The notes: generated by a model not told the origin, from the letters alone. DNA of 64,000 nucleotides from Pyrrhosoma nymphula (GCA_963573305.1 OY754331.1:10698868-10762867), one strand, 5' to 3'; positions 45,560-57,861 are shown, counted from the stretch's first letter. Translations and numbers: made by a program.

Positions 45560-46000
45560 CGTAAAATGTACTGAAATAACATGGAGAAATTGAGTGGTTG
45601 AGAAAATTGAATCAATTCCTCCACGGAATTGAGATAACTGCAAAGAGCACCAAGGAAGAGGCGTATAAGGATTGTTGAGAATGATTAATCAATCGGCGAA
45701 AAAGAGGTGGGTATAGGATAATATGCCTACAATTAAAAAGCAATATAAAATGCCGTTCAAAAGGAAATAAGGATATGATACTTATCGCTCAAGCTGGGAA
45801 GCTGCAGAATGATTTTCAAGTAAATAAGAAGTTATTTTGGAAATAGTCAGAAATACTAACTACAGGAGATTAGAAAGAAAGGAATGTTTGAAAAAATAAA
45901 AATCAAGAGATACCTCCAAAGTGTAGACGGCAGAAGAAAATAGCCGGAATATCTTCAGAGCAAAAACGGGGAACACGAAAGAAAGTGAGTACGTAATTGC
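45560..46000 (+). pseudogene. LINE linker-region remnant
   Basis: AGKLQNDFQVNKKLFWK at 45794-45845 matches the linker between endonuclease and reverse transcriptase in many RTE-like LINEs (usual DF..NKKLFWKEV). Purine-rich flanks translate into Lys/Glu-rich strings like the rest of such linkers. The antisense LINE at 38-41 kb has an equivalent block (RDFEGNKML). Stops throughout. The family is inferred from this one motif and the composition. Confidence 0.45.
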
Positions 46001-46504
46001 TTATGACGGAGTATTAATCAGTAAAAAGAGCGGGAAAAAGCGGGAAAAATTAAATAAAAATAAAGATTCACGTGTTTTCCATTAACCGTATACCCCCCAG
46101 CCAGTCTTCTTTCTAGTTATGAGGATATGGAGGAAGTGAAACTTACCATCTCGTCTCTCTTCTTTCGTGAATTGGACGCTTTCGCCAATGTAATACTCGC
46201 CGAATCCTAACAGATTCTTCCGGCCGTGTATCTACGTCACGAAGGTCATCGACGTACCACAACCACATCTACGTTCATCAGCGTTCTACATAGCAGTTGT
46301 TTCGAAGTATAACAAGTAGATATTTTTTTATTGCGGGAGAAATGGGAGCCGACAAAGACAGAGATCTCAGATACGAAAAGTTTGAGAAATTAACAGAAAT
46401 TCCCATAAAGAATGTCTGCGATGAAAGAGAGATAGGAAAGACCATCTACCGAAAACTAAGATCGCCACCACAACCACTGGAGGAGCAAAAGGCGGATTGC
46501 TTAG

Positions 46505-46740
46505 GTGCAATATTAAAATAATATTAAAACCTCGGAGGCAAATTTGGGGCATGAAAAAGATAAACAGAATGGAGACGTATGATGGTGTGTACAAGCTAAC
46601 ATGCAAAACATGCGAGAAATTATGCGTAGGAGAAACGCCAAGGGCAATTATATTAAGGAGCATAGTATATTTCCGCAACTTGACTGGGCACCCTTCATGC
46701 TATGGCAAACTAGAAAGGTTCCAATCATTTCATTGAAATT
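46505..46740 (+). pseudogene. Decayed GIY-YIG nuclease fragment
   Basis: The frame contains GVYKLTCKTCEKLCVGETPR, the GIY-YIG core with GVY, paired Cys and a changed YIG (CVG). The rest decays quickly, with a possible trace of the usual Phe/His-rich block near 46665-46735. It is probably the C-terminus of a PLE or of a retroelement with a similar nuclease. The catalytic context after Arg is lost. Confidence 0.65.
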
Positions 46741-47635
46741 TTGCGTGACCAATACATGGGGCATATAAAACATTCATAACGTGACATCAAGATATGCAAC
46801 ATTTAAGTTTTCGTTACATTTTACAATTTGTGTTACTGGGTCGTTTACAGTCCTAAGAGAAAAACGACAGCTGACGATCCACGGGCATTTATAACATGCA
46901 TTCATTTCATTCAAGTATCCTTGAGTAGATATCCTGTCATCTTTCATACTCATACCGAAAATTCAAAAAAGAAAGAGTAGAAGTAGGTTTGTGCAACCAT
47001 GAGCACAATGAGTTTTGACCCTTTTTTTCATTTATTATTTCATCATCCTATCATATATAACTACTATCAAAATAAGCCAGCGTAATTATTACTGAAAAAA
47101 GATGGCATATTAAGATAATTTTCACACATTTTTTATGAAAAAATTCGAGTATATCCGATTTTTAATTTCAAAACGTTTTATGCTTCCACATTTTGCTAAA
47201 TCTGAGGAGATGGTTTTCTATTTCTCTGTACTACGATTGTTGAACTTGATACTCCGAGATACCAATACATGCTCCCTTGTATTCACTGTATCACTCAATG
47301 AAATATGATTAGACGTCAGGAAATATTATACCTACAATTTGTAAAAGAACTATGTTTTTAAATATTATTTAAGATTTATTTACTAGTCTGACGGGTAGCA
47401 AGGGCGATGCGACACTGTCAAGGGACTGCTTTGTGAATTCGTATGAAGTATTACAAAATATTATTCTCTTACTAGATATATGTTTCAGATTATTCTAGAT
47501 TTGTTCCAGAGTGTGGCGTCGATACTATTCAACGAATCAGGACACGTGGAAGAAACACTAGAAAAATCCTAACTTCTTTTAAATCGTCACAAAAAAGGTG
47601 ACGCGGCCAAGAAATGTACGAAATTTATGCCTGCG
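46741..47635. other. AT-rich DNA, nothing recognised
   Basis: No gene or classified repeat. Confidence 0.45.
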
Positions 47636-47639
47636 TCTT

Positions 47640-48060
47640 CCAGGTCAGACGGAACTTATTTTGCGGCGAACGTTCTCTCTGGAGCAAGTGTGCTCTGGCA
47701 GCGCTAGAGTAAACAATCGCACGGGGGGAGCCACCGTCCCCTTTGCTCGAATTCCGTGACGAAATTTAATAAGTGGAAATTCACTCCCCCACTCTTGCGC
47801 GGGCGTTAAAACGAAGACTGACGCGGTCGAAATATTTATTCAACTTCGCTTGAGAGGAAGGAGAGGCCGAAAGGTGCAGAGAGAGAGAGAGAGAGAGAGG
47901 ACGGAGAGAAATAAAATACCTCTGCCACAACCGACCGACTCCTTTCCCCGTCAAACACTCTTTCCAGACGGCTGAAATAATTAAAACGAGACGTGGAACG
48001 ACTCCCCGCCTCAATTTGCCACAAGGATTCATAAAATGCAAAGATTCAACTCCCTCCCAC
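47640..48060. other. GC-richer block with GA microsatellite
   Basis: A moderately GC-rich, CpG-containing stretch with a GA run of about ten units (47879-47899). Two minus frames (47781-48041, 47836-48024) are open through the run and have no domain. Confidence 0.4.
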
Positions 48061-50155
48061 CCCCCTTTGCCTCCTCACAATGCACGTCGGGAGAGTTTGT
48101 GCAAGATTTCATTTCTGTTTCCGCTTTTACGCCTCACGCAATCGAACGAATAAAACCCGAGTACTTCGGAAGAAGTGCGGTTCATTGGTTCGCCTTTTCT
48201 CACCAGTCTAGTAAATCTCTTTGAAAGCATGGTGTATATTATTGGTTAACACGAGCTTTCGCCGAAGCGGTCAAATTCAATATTTAATACTTTGCATATT
48301 AAACATTTTAACGTATTTGCCGCTCTGAAATTTAAATTTTGAATTTTTTCACAACCCTCTCTAATGTGAAAAGCTAACGTGTCATACCAACCTTATGACA
48401 ACATTATTACCTCTGAAACTGGAGTGAAATTTACAGAAGATGATTAAAAAGTCAATAAAATTGATGTTTGCAGCATAAATAGAATGTGAATATCTTCATT
48501 TACGCATATTACACCTTCATTCGCTCACTGTATTATATGAAGTACCCACCGCAAAATCACATGAATAATCCACTAGGATGCGGCTACCTGAACCCGCAAA
48601 TGGAACGCGCATAATATAGGATAAACGTTTCAGCTCCACCCTGTTGGCTCTAAATACCGATAAAAAAGTCGCCAATCGCTGAATCCAAATTCCTTGTCCC
48701 AGCGTCCCCAAATATCCTTCGGCGAATCGGGTGAATGTATGAGGAGGGGGAAAGAAAAAAATTCGCGGAAATGGAAAGAAAAACACGCATCCGAATAAGA
48801 AAAGCCGAATATCCCATCGAAGGAGATGTCTCCTGAGCAATAACACCGTGAAGGGCTCTCTCTTTCTCTCTCCTCCGTATCCAGGATTTGCTAAGGCGTA
48901 CATACGCTTTTTCATCGGGAGGTCAACGGATAGGAAATAAAAAAAACAGCCGCATCATAACCTCTCAGCCGCTGCGTCACATGTCCGTTGCGTTGCGCGA
49001 GCGAGTATTCCTTTGTTTATCGGTGTAGGGTTCTTCTTTTCGTCGGTGGGGATGTTAATTCTTTTATGGCGTCAGTCTTATGGTTGATCCGTACGTAGCC
49101 GACGTAATATACGACGGCTTTGGGAGCTCTATTATTCCCCTCGTTGAAAGCGCATATAGCCAAGTACACCTAACCTCCCCTTCCCCCCCCCCCTTATTCC
49201 CCCTTCTTCCCCCTTCTTCCTCCTTTCCCTCCCCTCCCCCCTCCGTCTTCTCTCTCCCCGTCGACCTTATGCATGCAAACCACGCGGGATCATTTTAGGG
49301 CGCATATTTCACAAGTAAAAGGACGTGAAGGGAAGATAAGGGCGGAGGCCTGCTTTGCCGCTGCGCGCCCAGAGTATAGAAGGAAGAGAGCCCATATTCC
49401 AACGCCTAGGCCCGAATGAGTTCATTTGCATGGCTGTCACTCCGCCTAGCGCCGCATAAAATGCCAAGTTGATATCCTAACGCGCAAGCGAGAATGTATC
49501 CTTATTACACTTTGTATATTTTCCAGGGGTCATTTTACCAAAAGTGTGTTATTACCCGGGGCAATGCCGGAGAAACTTTTGTGTCATCTCCGCATTCATT
49601 ACGCGCCGTATGAATTTGGCGAAAAATCGAATCGGATACCCAAGACAGTCAAAAACATCTGTTGTTGGTAAGGTTTCGTTGCTGTCTCAGCGTACAGTTT
49701 TAACTTTATCGCTTTCTTTTTCAACGAGTTCCATTGATATATTGATTATTTATCTCATCTTTGCCCAAAGTTTGGTGAATATTTGGTCCCTGTCCAATAT
49801 ATTTTTCCTGCCATCGAGGCTAATAACGCACTGCGGCGATGAAGCCGACTATTTTTTTTACTATTTCTTTGGTTGAACCTCATTATTTCGCAGAGCTTTC
49901 GATTGGCCTGCAAATACAGCTATCATTCTTTCCAAAATTTCAAAGACCAAGTATCGCGAAGAATTAACTTTGGGCACCAGATGTTTCTCGTTAAAGGAAA
50001 CTATGCGGAATAATAAAATTCAACCAAAGAAAGTGTGAAGTTCAACGATAACATGATGCCTTCATTTTAGCACCGAAAATTTGACGATAATGTCCAAACA
50101 ATTTAAATATAGCTTCCTTGAGAGGTAACTTAATGAAGGATAATGCTCCCTGAAG
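48061..50155. other. No gene recognised; GC-richer segment and C-rich tract
   Basis: Composition is more balanced at 48,550-49,500, with a polypyrimidine tract at 49170-49262. Frames at 48517-48915 (-), 49080-49298 and 49544-49876 (+) lack known domains. Confidence 0.4.
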
Positions 50156-50157
50156 TG

Positions 50158-50720
50158 TGATTCTCCCGGATCCGTCTTGTTTTTATGTCGGTCAAACTGG
50201 CCACAGATTTAAAACAAGAATGTCCGTACATTTGAAATATTTTTTAAATCATGACAACAGCTCTGTTTGCTAATCAACAGTTTGACCACAATCACACTTC
50301 TCATTTTAATCCCAAAGTTTTATATTTTTGTGAAAAAGGCGCCAAATTGGATTTTTTAGAAAACTTTTTAATTGTTTTAACTTATAATAAATCTAGTCAT
50401 AGGGTCTTAAATGATTTTATTCCGAAAAAATTGTCCCGCCTTTTTACCGTGCCTCTCCCACCCCCTTATAACTATTGACGCTGTTGGTTTTAAATCACCT
50501 TGACCTTGCCCCGTTAACCCCCGCCTCTTTACTAATATCTCACCCCCCCCCCCATCCCAACCTCCTCCTCCTTACTTCCTTCCCCGGGAACCCAGTATAT
50601 ATATCAAGCCACCACCTCTGTACGCTGCAATTTTGGCCTCTGATGATGATGTGTTTACATTGAAAGCGGTCGGGCTTGACCTTATAATAAAGCAGTGTGG
50701 GATATTAAAAAGTATTAATT
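50158..50720 (+). mobile_element. 3' end of a Penelope-like element
   Basis: The segment starts with the second half of a GIY-YIG domain, SCFYVGQTGHRFKTRM (YVG with catalytic Arg). After a frameshift it continues in the frame at 50251-50478 with FDHNHTSHFNPK and LYFCEKGAKLDFLENF, the usual PLE C-terminal end (HNH pattern, then KGAKLDFLE). A C-rich untranslated part follows (50500-50590), then a hammerhead-like core. The 5' part, including the GIY half and the reverse transcriptase, is missing. Confidence 0.8.
50636..50675 (+). ncRNA. Hammerhead-like motif at PLE 3' end
   Basis: GCCT, CTGATGA (50640-50646), an ATGT/ACAT stem II, GAAAG, CG, GTC, GGGC. Stem I pairs GCCT with GGGC (one wobble). 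The usual GAAAC has a C-to-G change, which breaks the self-complementary stem III word. Confidence 0.5.
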
Positions 50721-52610
50721 ATTACATCATGCCGAATTTCCACAGAGTCAACCCTTCAACCATCTTGTATATTCGACCATCTTGCATAAGGATAATGCTT
50801 TTAAAGAGGATTGGAGAACGAAAGGGCAGCAAGTCAATCTTGATTACTACTCCAGTACAAACAGAACAAGAACGACAGAAGTAATTATAATGTACGCATT
50901 TATTATGATTAACACGAAATTTTTTTCTCTTTTTTATTTCAATAAATGTATTATATGGCTAGAACTGCATCACGGCAAGTGGCTCTATATGCGTACTCAC
51001 TGTTCTGATTTTTGAATCCAGCCCTGGTTTTGCATAATTCGAATCTGAAGTGAGAAACTACTTCTTGGATTCTTTCAACCGGTGCAAAGCTGTGAAAATC
51101 GCCCCTTGATTTTCATCAGTTGATCACAAATTGTGAAAATTTGCCGTGAATTCGGTTGATGGCTATCACTTTTGGCAGCGGAGACAGTTCTTGTATGGAC
51201 GTATTCTGATATTGAAACGGGTTTCGTACTGTTAATTTAAGCCATACCTTTCCCATTTATTTCATAGCTATGGTATGCTCCAGCATGCACCTCTATATTG
51301 GTGACATAAGTGATTAACAAGTTACCACCATTGCGGCAGATGTAAAATCAGAATGTAGAGTTTTATAAATTCTAGGTCATAAAATAAAATACCAATATAG
51401 GTTACATAAAACTTAAAGAGTGAAACAGAACCCCTCACATTCCAGTAGTGCCACTATCGTGAATTCCGATCGTAATATCAGAACGGGAATCTGATTTTTG
51501 CAGTCCCTACGCATGTTAGCATAGTTTGACTTTCTTTTTGGCGTTAACGCGCCACAAAGCAGCTCTTGAACGAACGCGTCTGTTAGGAACACTTGATGAG
51601 TGAAGTGAGTGTCATTGAATCCAAGCACTCGAACTTCCCATATTTTATAAAATCACACCAGGTGGCATAGTTTTCTGAGTATAGATGGTAGAAAGTTGTA
51701 GGGACATAAAGATTGGAATTCTTTTGTTTCATGCTCAACTTTGTGATCACTATGGTGACTAAGTAAGCATGTTATGCATGTGTACATTGATTAAAGTCCT
51801 CATGAGGTTACCTACGTGATGAAACCGGACGTGCATGACATGTATCAATAAAAACATAACGTAGTTTATTTTTTTATCAATATAAATATATTTGCCCGAA
51901 ATGAGACGTACGTCCACTGGTAGATTTTCTTTGGCTGCAAGTTTCCTTTGAACATGGTGCACCGTCTGAAATCGATTTTGCCAGCGGCAGTTTATAACAA
52001 AATCATATGTTTTGTTCAAAGATCATAAAATAAATGTCAGAGAAGAGCTTAAACGTATAATTAGTAACAATCATCTCTGAAAACAACAAACAGCCCAAGG
52101 CTACCTTCAGGCTACCTTGATCCAATTATTGAAGATATTAACTTAAAAGCTATCATTTTCAATGATAAACATAATCAGTTATAGATGTCAAAGTACATGT
52201 AATATCCGAGAATGAACTTCACAGCATGAACCGTGGTGTGAACTTCCGCTTAAGAAACGTTTTATGCTGTACTGATAATAAAATTGATCTGTATGACATA
52301 TAGGGATTGTAATTATAATGAACCTAACGTATTCCCAAATTCCCAACTCCTAAATGAACCATAAATTATGTATAAAGGAAATTACATTGGACCTCGTACT
52401 GTTCTGAGTATACATGAATGTTTTAAACGTAAACATATTTTCAAAAATATGACGACTTTCTCATACAAAATATTACCTATTGAAAGCATCCCCCTGGGTG
52501 AAGGTAGTATTAATTACACAATGGAACCGTTTGTAAAAACATTCCATCAGTATAAAAATAGGTAAATAAGTCTAATAGGTAAATTTACTAATAGGTAAAC
52601 AAAACCTACA
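50721..52610. other. AT-rich DNA, nothing recognised
   Basis: Frames at 50782-51015, 51413-51628 (-), 51759-52019 (-) and 52368-52565 have no known domain. Confidence 0.4.
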
Positions 52611-52616
52611 CACTAG

Positions 52617-52682
52617 GTGACGAGGCTTGGTGATATGTATCGTGGTCCTAGATTCAATCCTGGGATATACCACGGACAACCT
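52617..52682 (+). mobile_element. Possible decayed tRNA-derived SINE head
   Basis: AGATTCAATCCTGG at about 52648-52663 is a weakened B-box-like T-arm, with flanking TATCGTGG / CCACGG words and an upstream A-box-like GGCTTGGTGA. Too decayed for certainty. Confidence 0.3.
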
Positions 52683-53373
52683 ATTTTTCTGACCTCCCTC
52701 TCCATCCAATTATTCCTGTCCAAAGGTTATTGTATTTCTGAACCAACTAGAAAACCAAAACGACCATCACCCGTCTGTTTACGTATCCTTCTTCATCACT
52801 CGAAATTCTCCAAAAAAATTACAAGAAGCATGCATCAACGTGGAATACGAAAGCTAACTATACCTGAATTATCCAGTCAATGGCAAGCACAAGAGGCGAG
52901 AAATCAAACGCTTCATGGATGGCATGATGGCTGCAGACCTGAAATCACGCAGCAGAAAAAGCAAGGGTGCACGTGCCGAATAGCTGCATGATAAACGCTT
53001 CTAAATGCCAACTAAATATGATAAAACTATTGAAAAACACTCTGAAGTATTATCTGACATTTTTAATGAAACCCTAGCTGCTCATTTCGGAAAATGTTAG
53101 CAACATTTACTTTAATAAAACTTTCATCCGAGCTGGCTCATTTTATATCAATACATATTTTAATAAATAAAACAAGATACGCTCATGCAACTGTTTTATG
53201 GGATGGGATGTGAAAGAGATTTTTCTGTGAATTTACAAATCCCAATGGTTACCATGTGAAGACCACACAGGCAAAGATCTCCGTCCGTCGAATTATTCAA
53301 AAAAAACTCGTATTCCCATAGTGCCCTTCGTCTAGAGCAGATATTCTAAACGTGGGCAAAAAATCATGGCATT
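52683..53373. other. No gene recognised
   Basis: The + frame at 52617-52991 (124 codons) runs through here without a known domain. The rest is AT-rich. Confidence 0.4.
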
Positions 53374-54010
53374 GTAAACAGGATTACTTCCAAACTGGGT
53401 GCTATCTATAAAAAAACTCATGTATACAAGATTTTGGCGCTGATAGTAGGCACTATCAAGATGCGGCATTAAAATGCAATTTACTGACAACAAATCAACC
53501 ATTGAACTTCTATCAGAGAAGCATCATGCACAGGGATCCCATGGAATTAAATAAAAGTAAATATAAACCATTCTCTTGCTTAAATTTCATGGTGGCGATC
53601 AGGTTATATTTTGTCTAAAACTCATTTTAAGGTGTTTCTGACATAATGATAGAAAATTGTGTTCTAGTTTAAAAAAAAATTGAAGAGAGAAAAATTGAAG
53701 GTAAACAGGATTACTTCCAAACTGGGTGCTATCTATAAAAAAACTCATGTATACAAGATTTTGGCGCTGATAGTAGGCACTATCAAGATGCGGCATTAAA
53801 ATGCAATTTACTGACAACAAATCAACCATTGAACTTCTATCAGAGAAGCATCATGCACAGGGATCCCATGGAATTAAATAAAAGTAAATATATACCATTC
53901 TCTTGCTTAAATTTCATGGTGGCGATCAGGTTATATTTTGTCTAAAACTCATTTTAAGGTGTTTCTGACATAATGATAGAAAATTGTGTTCTAGTTTAAA
54001 AAAAAATTGA
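53374..54010 (+). repeat. Recent 310-bp tandem duplication
   Basis: Copy 1 (53374-53683) and copy 2 (53701-54010) are almost identical; I see one substitution (AAATATAAACC against AAATATATACC). They are separated by 17 bp ending in TTGAAG. No coding content. This is either a very recent duplication or an assembly artefact. Confidence 0.95.
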
Positions 54011-54760
54011 GAAACCCTAGTCTGGAGTTAGGTTAATGCCTATGTTAGGTTTCTTTTCACTTTTATCTGATGCTCAAGCAAGTTTCTACGGCTAAAGACA
54101 GCTTCCCGAAACTAGATTTTTCTCAGATGTATTTCATCAAATACTGATTCAAACAACACTTTCTCCTGTTCTACACGTTATTCATATTTAAGGAAATCAC
54201 ATGCAGTTTAATAAAAAATGTGAACAATAATAGTAATGAGTTTCGTGCAGCGACTGCAGGCGATCTGCGATTAGTTCTTTGAATAAAGTGATAGAAAAGC
54301 ACGTATTGAGTTTCTTCAGTTCTTAAACTCGAGGATATAACTGCAAACAAATTTCACTAATGTAAATTTTAGTTAAACTCGGTAGGCCACCCAGTACTAC
54401 TACTCTTTCTGCCATATACTGCTCGTGGGACACCATCTAAATCTACCCACCTGGAGCAAAATTCCTTTCCTTTCAGTCGTCTCTCATACTAACCACTAAC
54501 TCATATTATACTGACAATGAGTATAAAATTATACTCCTGTTGAATAATCTTACTTTCAATTTTCGTAGAAATTTATATGAAGCCAGTCTTGGTTTTGACA
54601 AGAGACATCATTAAAGCTTTGATCTTTGTTAAGCACGTTGCACAAATTGCATTTTGAAATGACCGTCCGTTCTGAATACATTGCGTGACATTTCGCAAAA
54701 TGAGCTTGTTCCTAATGAATGAAAGTAATGTTTGCAAATCTAGGCCTTATAACTTTTCCC
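54011..54760. other. AT-rich DNA, nothing recognised
   Basis: No gene or classified repeat. Confidence 0.45.
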
Positions 54761-54774
54761 ACACCACTTATAGT

Positions 54775-55800
54775 TTATCGACGGTCTCGAGATGGCTCTG
54801 AAATTACATCTTTCGCTCCAGGTTCGCCGGAGCTGTAGCACCTTCTCTTTTTATCTCCGGGCGTGTCTATTGTGAAGAGGAAGAGTGGTCTATTATGAGA
54901 GCCCATGCACCATCTTCCTTTCCACGAAGGCTTTAGGCCGCAGGGAATTTGGACTCGGTGCACGGTGGCACAAGGGGGACCGAGAGAAGAAGGGAGTCGT
55001 CGCAGGACTGTGGGTAAATTCGCGTGGGAAGAAAATCTTAAAGAGGTCATAGCCTGGGCATGCGAGAGATTTATTCGAGAGGAGGAGAGGGGGGGAAGAT
55101 TGGAGAGGGGGGGAGCATCAGCGGTGGGTGGGTGAACGTGTTGAAGGCATCCTTCCCAACTGTGTGTGAGGGGAAAAAAAGGAAGGCCTGCCCCACCTCA
55201 CCAACACCTTCCCGCCCTCCACTGCAGCAGCCTCGACACCCACGGACGCATCTCTTTGCGACCCTCGCCACTCACCCTATGCACCCACCGCGCTTCTCCT
55301 CACCCTGCCAGCCGCGTGCGGGAGGCGTAGCAGAGGAAGGCCGGAGCACAAAAGAAGGATGGTGGCGCCATAAAATGCAGCGGCAACCACTTCCTCATGT
55401 TGCGCGCGTCCTCCATGTTCCCCCGCAGCCTCCGCCACGCATACACTTATACAAAATGCAAGGGACGTATGGAGAGAGAGAAAGAGAGAGAGATATGTGT
55501 GTAGTATTCCATTCCTCTCCGGGTGCCCTGCTTTGAAATCCGTCGTCCCTCACATTTTTCCCCGCGGAGGAGAGAGAAAAAAAGAGCTCCGGCCGTGGAT
55601 ATTAATGGAGAGGTGCTGCTCACGGCATTTCTGCGGACCCGAAAATAAAGAACCCTCCCTCCGTCCAGATGAAATTGATCACGCGCAGGGCCGGAGGAAT
55701 TATGTTCGCCGGTGTGCGTTGCTGCGTGGAACCATTTCAAGGGTTCCGCAGAAGGGTCTCACGTCTTGGATAGTGACAAGGGTGAGCGGAGCATAGTTTC
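54775..55800. other. GC-rich, CpG-containing block without a recognised protein
   Basis: About 1 kb of GC-rich DNA with a purine run (55075-55115), a C-rich part (55185-55320) and a GA run (55473-55492). Five overlapping frames on both strands (up to 158 codons, 55060-55536) have no known domain. It is the best candidate in the window for a CpG-type regulatory block or an untranslated exon, but no core-promoter motif or splice structure can be fixed by eye. Confidence 0.35.
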
Positions 55801-56697
55801 GCGTGAGAATAGACGGAAACATATAGAACGAAAGCATGCGAGGGAAATTGAGCCATAAACAGTGCTCAATCGGCCATGTTGCGTTGATAAACAACGCTGC
55901 AAATACACTAGAAACAGAAGTATCACTGAAATAACTGGATTATATCTTTAAAAATGTGCCTATTTTATTGTTTTCAAAAGAATTTACCGAAAAATTTAGA
56001 AATGTGTGAATGCCTAATCGTAAGAAAAAGAATTGAATAATATTTTTTTTCAAAACACCTTACCGAAAGCAGTTTGGGCAACCTGAATAGAGGCACATTT
56101 TCGTTTCGACAAAAGCATGAACTAATGGAAGTTCTTCCTCCACCCTCATACTGAACAGTAGCAGGATATATTTAGTGATAAGTAGCAAAACAGCTACCCA
56201 AAAGGATGGTTTTATATCCAAATTCCGATATTTTGACAATTTTCTCGTTCGTCACCAATACCTTGCAACACACTCCACAATTGCGAGTATTTTTCTCGAG
56301 TATAGTTTTGCTACGTGACAAAGTCATTGCCCGACGATCTAACTTTTTGTTGAAATGTATTTTATCAAATTGGCGATTTTTTCCGAATACTTATCTCCTA
56401 GGTAATATTTTTAATGAAATAGAAGAGAATTATGCACAAATTATTTCATTACGATATCCTAGGAGGATTGAAACAGCAACTTAAATTTTATAACTAAACA
56501 AAACTGAGTATACGTCATTTTACTCTAGTTTTATTTTTCATTAGAAAAAGCCTGTGCAAAATTTGGATCGAAGTTCTGGCCGTGATAAACCGGTTGCAAT
56601 CAAAATATTTTTTTAAAAATGAACCATTTGCTTAAAATGATGCGACTATCCACCAAGCATAGAATTCTGGCTTTGAACATGAAAACCAAATTTAAAA
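55801..56697. other. AT-rich DNA, nothing recognised
   Basis: The frame at 56206-56484 has no known domain. Confidence 0.45.
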
Positions 56698-56969
56698 AAT
56701 AAACAATAGCGCATAAATATAACTGTTTCAGGCTGGATATGGTGGAAGTTCTCAATATTCATAATATATAAAAGCACTTGGTGATCTTCCACATTTTTAT
56801 TTCTTTGGCACGACGCGTTTCACCACACTGTGGCATAATCATGTGCAACTGCAACATCATCATGTGGGCACATGATTATGCCAAAGTGTGGTGAAACGCG
56901 TCGTGCCAAAGAAACAAAACTGTGAAAGATTGCCAAGTATTTTTATTCATTATGAATAAACAATAGCGC
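56698..56969. mobile_element. Hairpin insertion of Penelope type with 15-bp target duplication
   Basis: The 15-bp word AATAAACAATAGCGC occurs at 56698-56712 and 56955-56969. The 242 bp between them consist mainly of a long inverted repeat (arms about 56755-56846 and 56868-56957). Each arm carries the hammerhead-like signature GAAAC-GC-GTC-GTGC. No coding part. The target duplication shows that the inverted pair arrived as one insertion. Confidence 0.8.
56868..56906 (+). ncRNA. Decayed hammerhead-like motif in hairpin arm
   Basis: GCAC, ATGATTA (degraded CTGATGA), CCA-aagtg-TGG stem II, GAAAC, GC, GTC, GTGC. Stem I GCAC/GTGC is perfect, and the stem III word ACGCGT is self-complementary. The opposite arm holds the same motif on the minus strand. 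The core change makes cleavage unlikely. Confidence 0.45.
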
Positions 56970-57159
56970 GTTAATTTAAAATAGTTCATCAAACAAACGT
57001 GATATTATTAATGAAAGTTAAAAATGCCATTTATGAAATCTATGTTTTGTGATAAGCTAAGTTCTGTTTCTTCTACTCCGTGGTTAAGTTCGGGTTTGGC
57101 ATCTCAGCTAGAGCCATCGTAAGCGGAATAACATACTGTCATAATAACATACATATATA

Positions 57160-57480
57160 TATTTGAAATCACTCGACAGTGGTCACAAAAACAGGTTTCT
57201 ATCACTAATCTCCCGTTTATTCAGTCCAAATAACGACACATTCGAGCGAAAGGAGGAATCGAATCCGATGGCCGACAGGAAGTGTTCCCGTTCGGGCGGG
57301 GATGGTGGGAATGGGATCGCGGGAGCACCCTCGCGCTCTCCCGCGGTGTCTTCGTGCACTGCAGCGAACGGTTCGGGGGAGCGCTTTCAATTGTGCATGA
57401 GGAGACGTGCTCCTCGTCGGATTCCACTTCATTTCGGCGAAGGCTTTAATCTCTGAAAACGCATCACTAACAACCCTTGA
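57160..57480. other. GC-rich patch with opposing open frames
   Basis: Frames at 57163-57456 (+) and 57217-57537 (-) overlap in a GC-rich patch (57260-57430). Neither shows a domain. Confidence 0.3.
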
Positions 57481-57699
57481 ACGAAGTGGAATGGATTTCG
57501 GCAACATGCACCAGGGCTTTTCAACTTTGACACACACTCTACTTTCACCACGTAGTCAAAAAAACACGGATGTGACCGGAGAATATATCCCACGGTCACG
57601 ACTCAATGCTACATAGTATTTACCATCGGGGGCCGTGAGTGCGAGATCTAGAGAGAGAAAATTCAATAGTTTAGCCACCGTGCAAATTCCATTAAAGTC

Positions 57700-57770
57700 C
57701 TTTATTGCTCGATCCGGGTTTCGAAAAGCAACATGTTCAGTTGATATTCCACAGAGGAAAAAATCATTCG
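57700..57770 (-). mobile_element. Penelope-type end abutting a SINE
   Basis: On the minus strand the sequence runs CTGAACATGTTGC, TTTTC, GAAACCCGG, ATC, GAGCAATAAAGG, close in order and spacing to the other Penelope-type ends (CTGAAGA, GAAAC, GTC, then a CAATAAA word), but with a changed cleavage triplet. It directly follows the tRNA-derived head. Confidence 0.4.
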
Positions 57771-57842
57771 CCTGGACCGGGATTCGAACCCGGATCCCTC
57801 GATTTTGCGCCCAGTGTTTTAGCCAGTTAATCTACCGAGGCG
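57771..57842 (-). mobile_element. tRNA-derived SINE head with A-box and B-box
   Basis: On the minus strand: A-box-like TAGATTAACTGG (57823-57834) and a perfect B-box, GGTTCGAATCC (57780-57790), at tRNA-like spacing, with the T-arm stem CCGGG/CCCGG intact. The acceptor ends pair only partly, and the segment continues into a non-tRNA body, so it is a SINE and not a tRNA gene. Confidence 0.75.
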
Positions 57843-57861
57843 TGCTCCTCCCCTGTGAATT

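Noticed and set aside
53374..54010. CRISPR array or satellite
   Set aside because: Only two copies of a 310-bp unit; eukaryotic context; a simple tandem duplication.
57771..57842. Functional tRNA gene on the minus strand
   Set aside because: A- and B-boxes are present, but the acceptor stem closes only partly and the sequence continues into a repeat body shared with an inverted copy.
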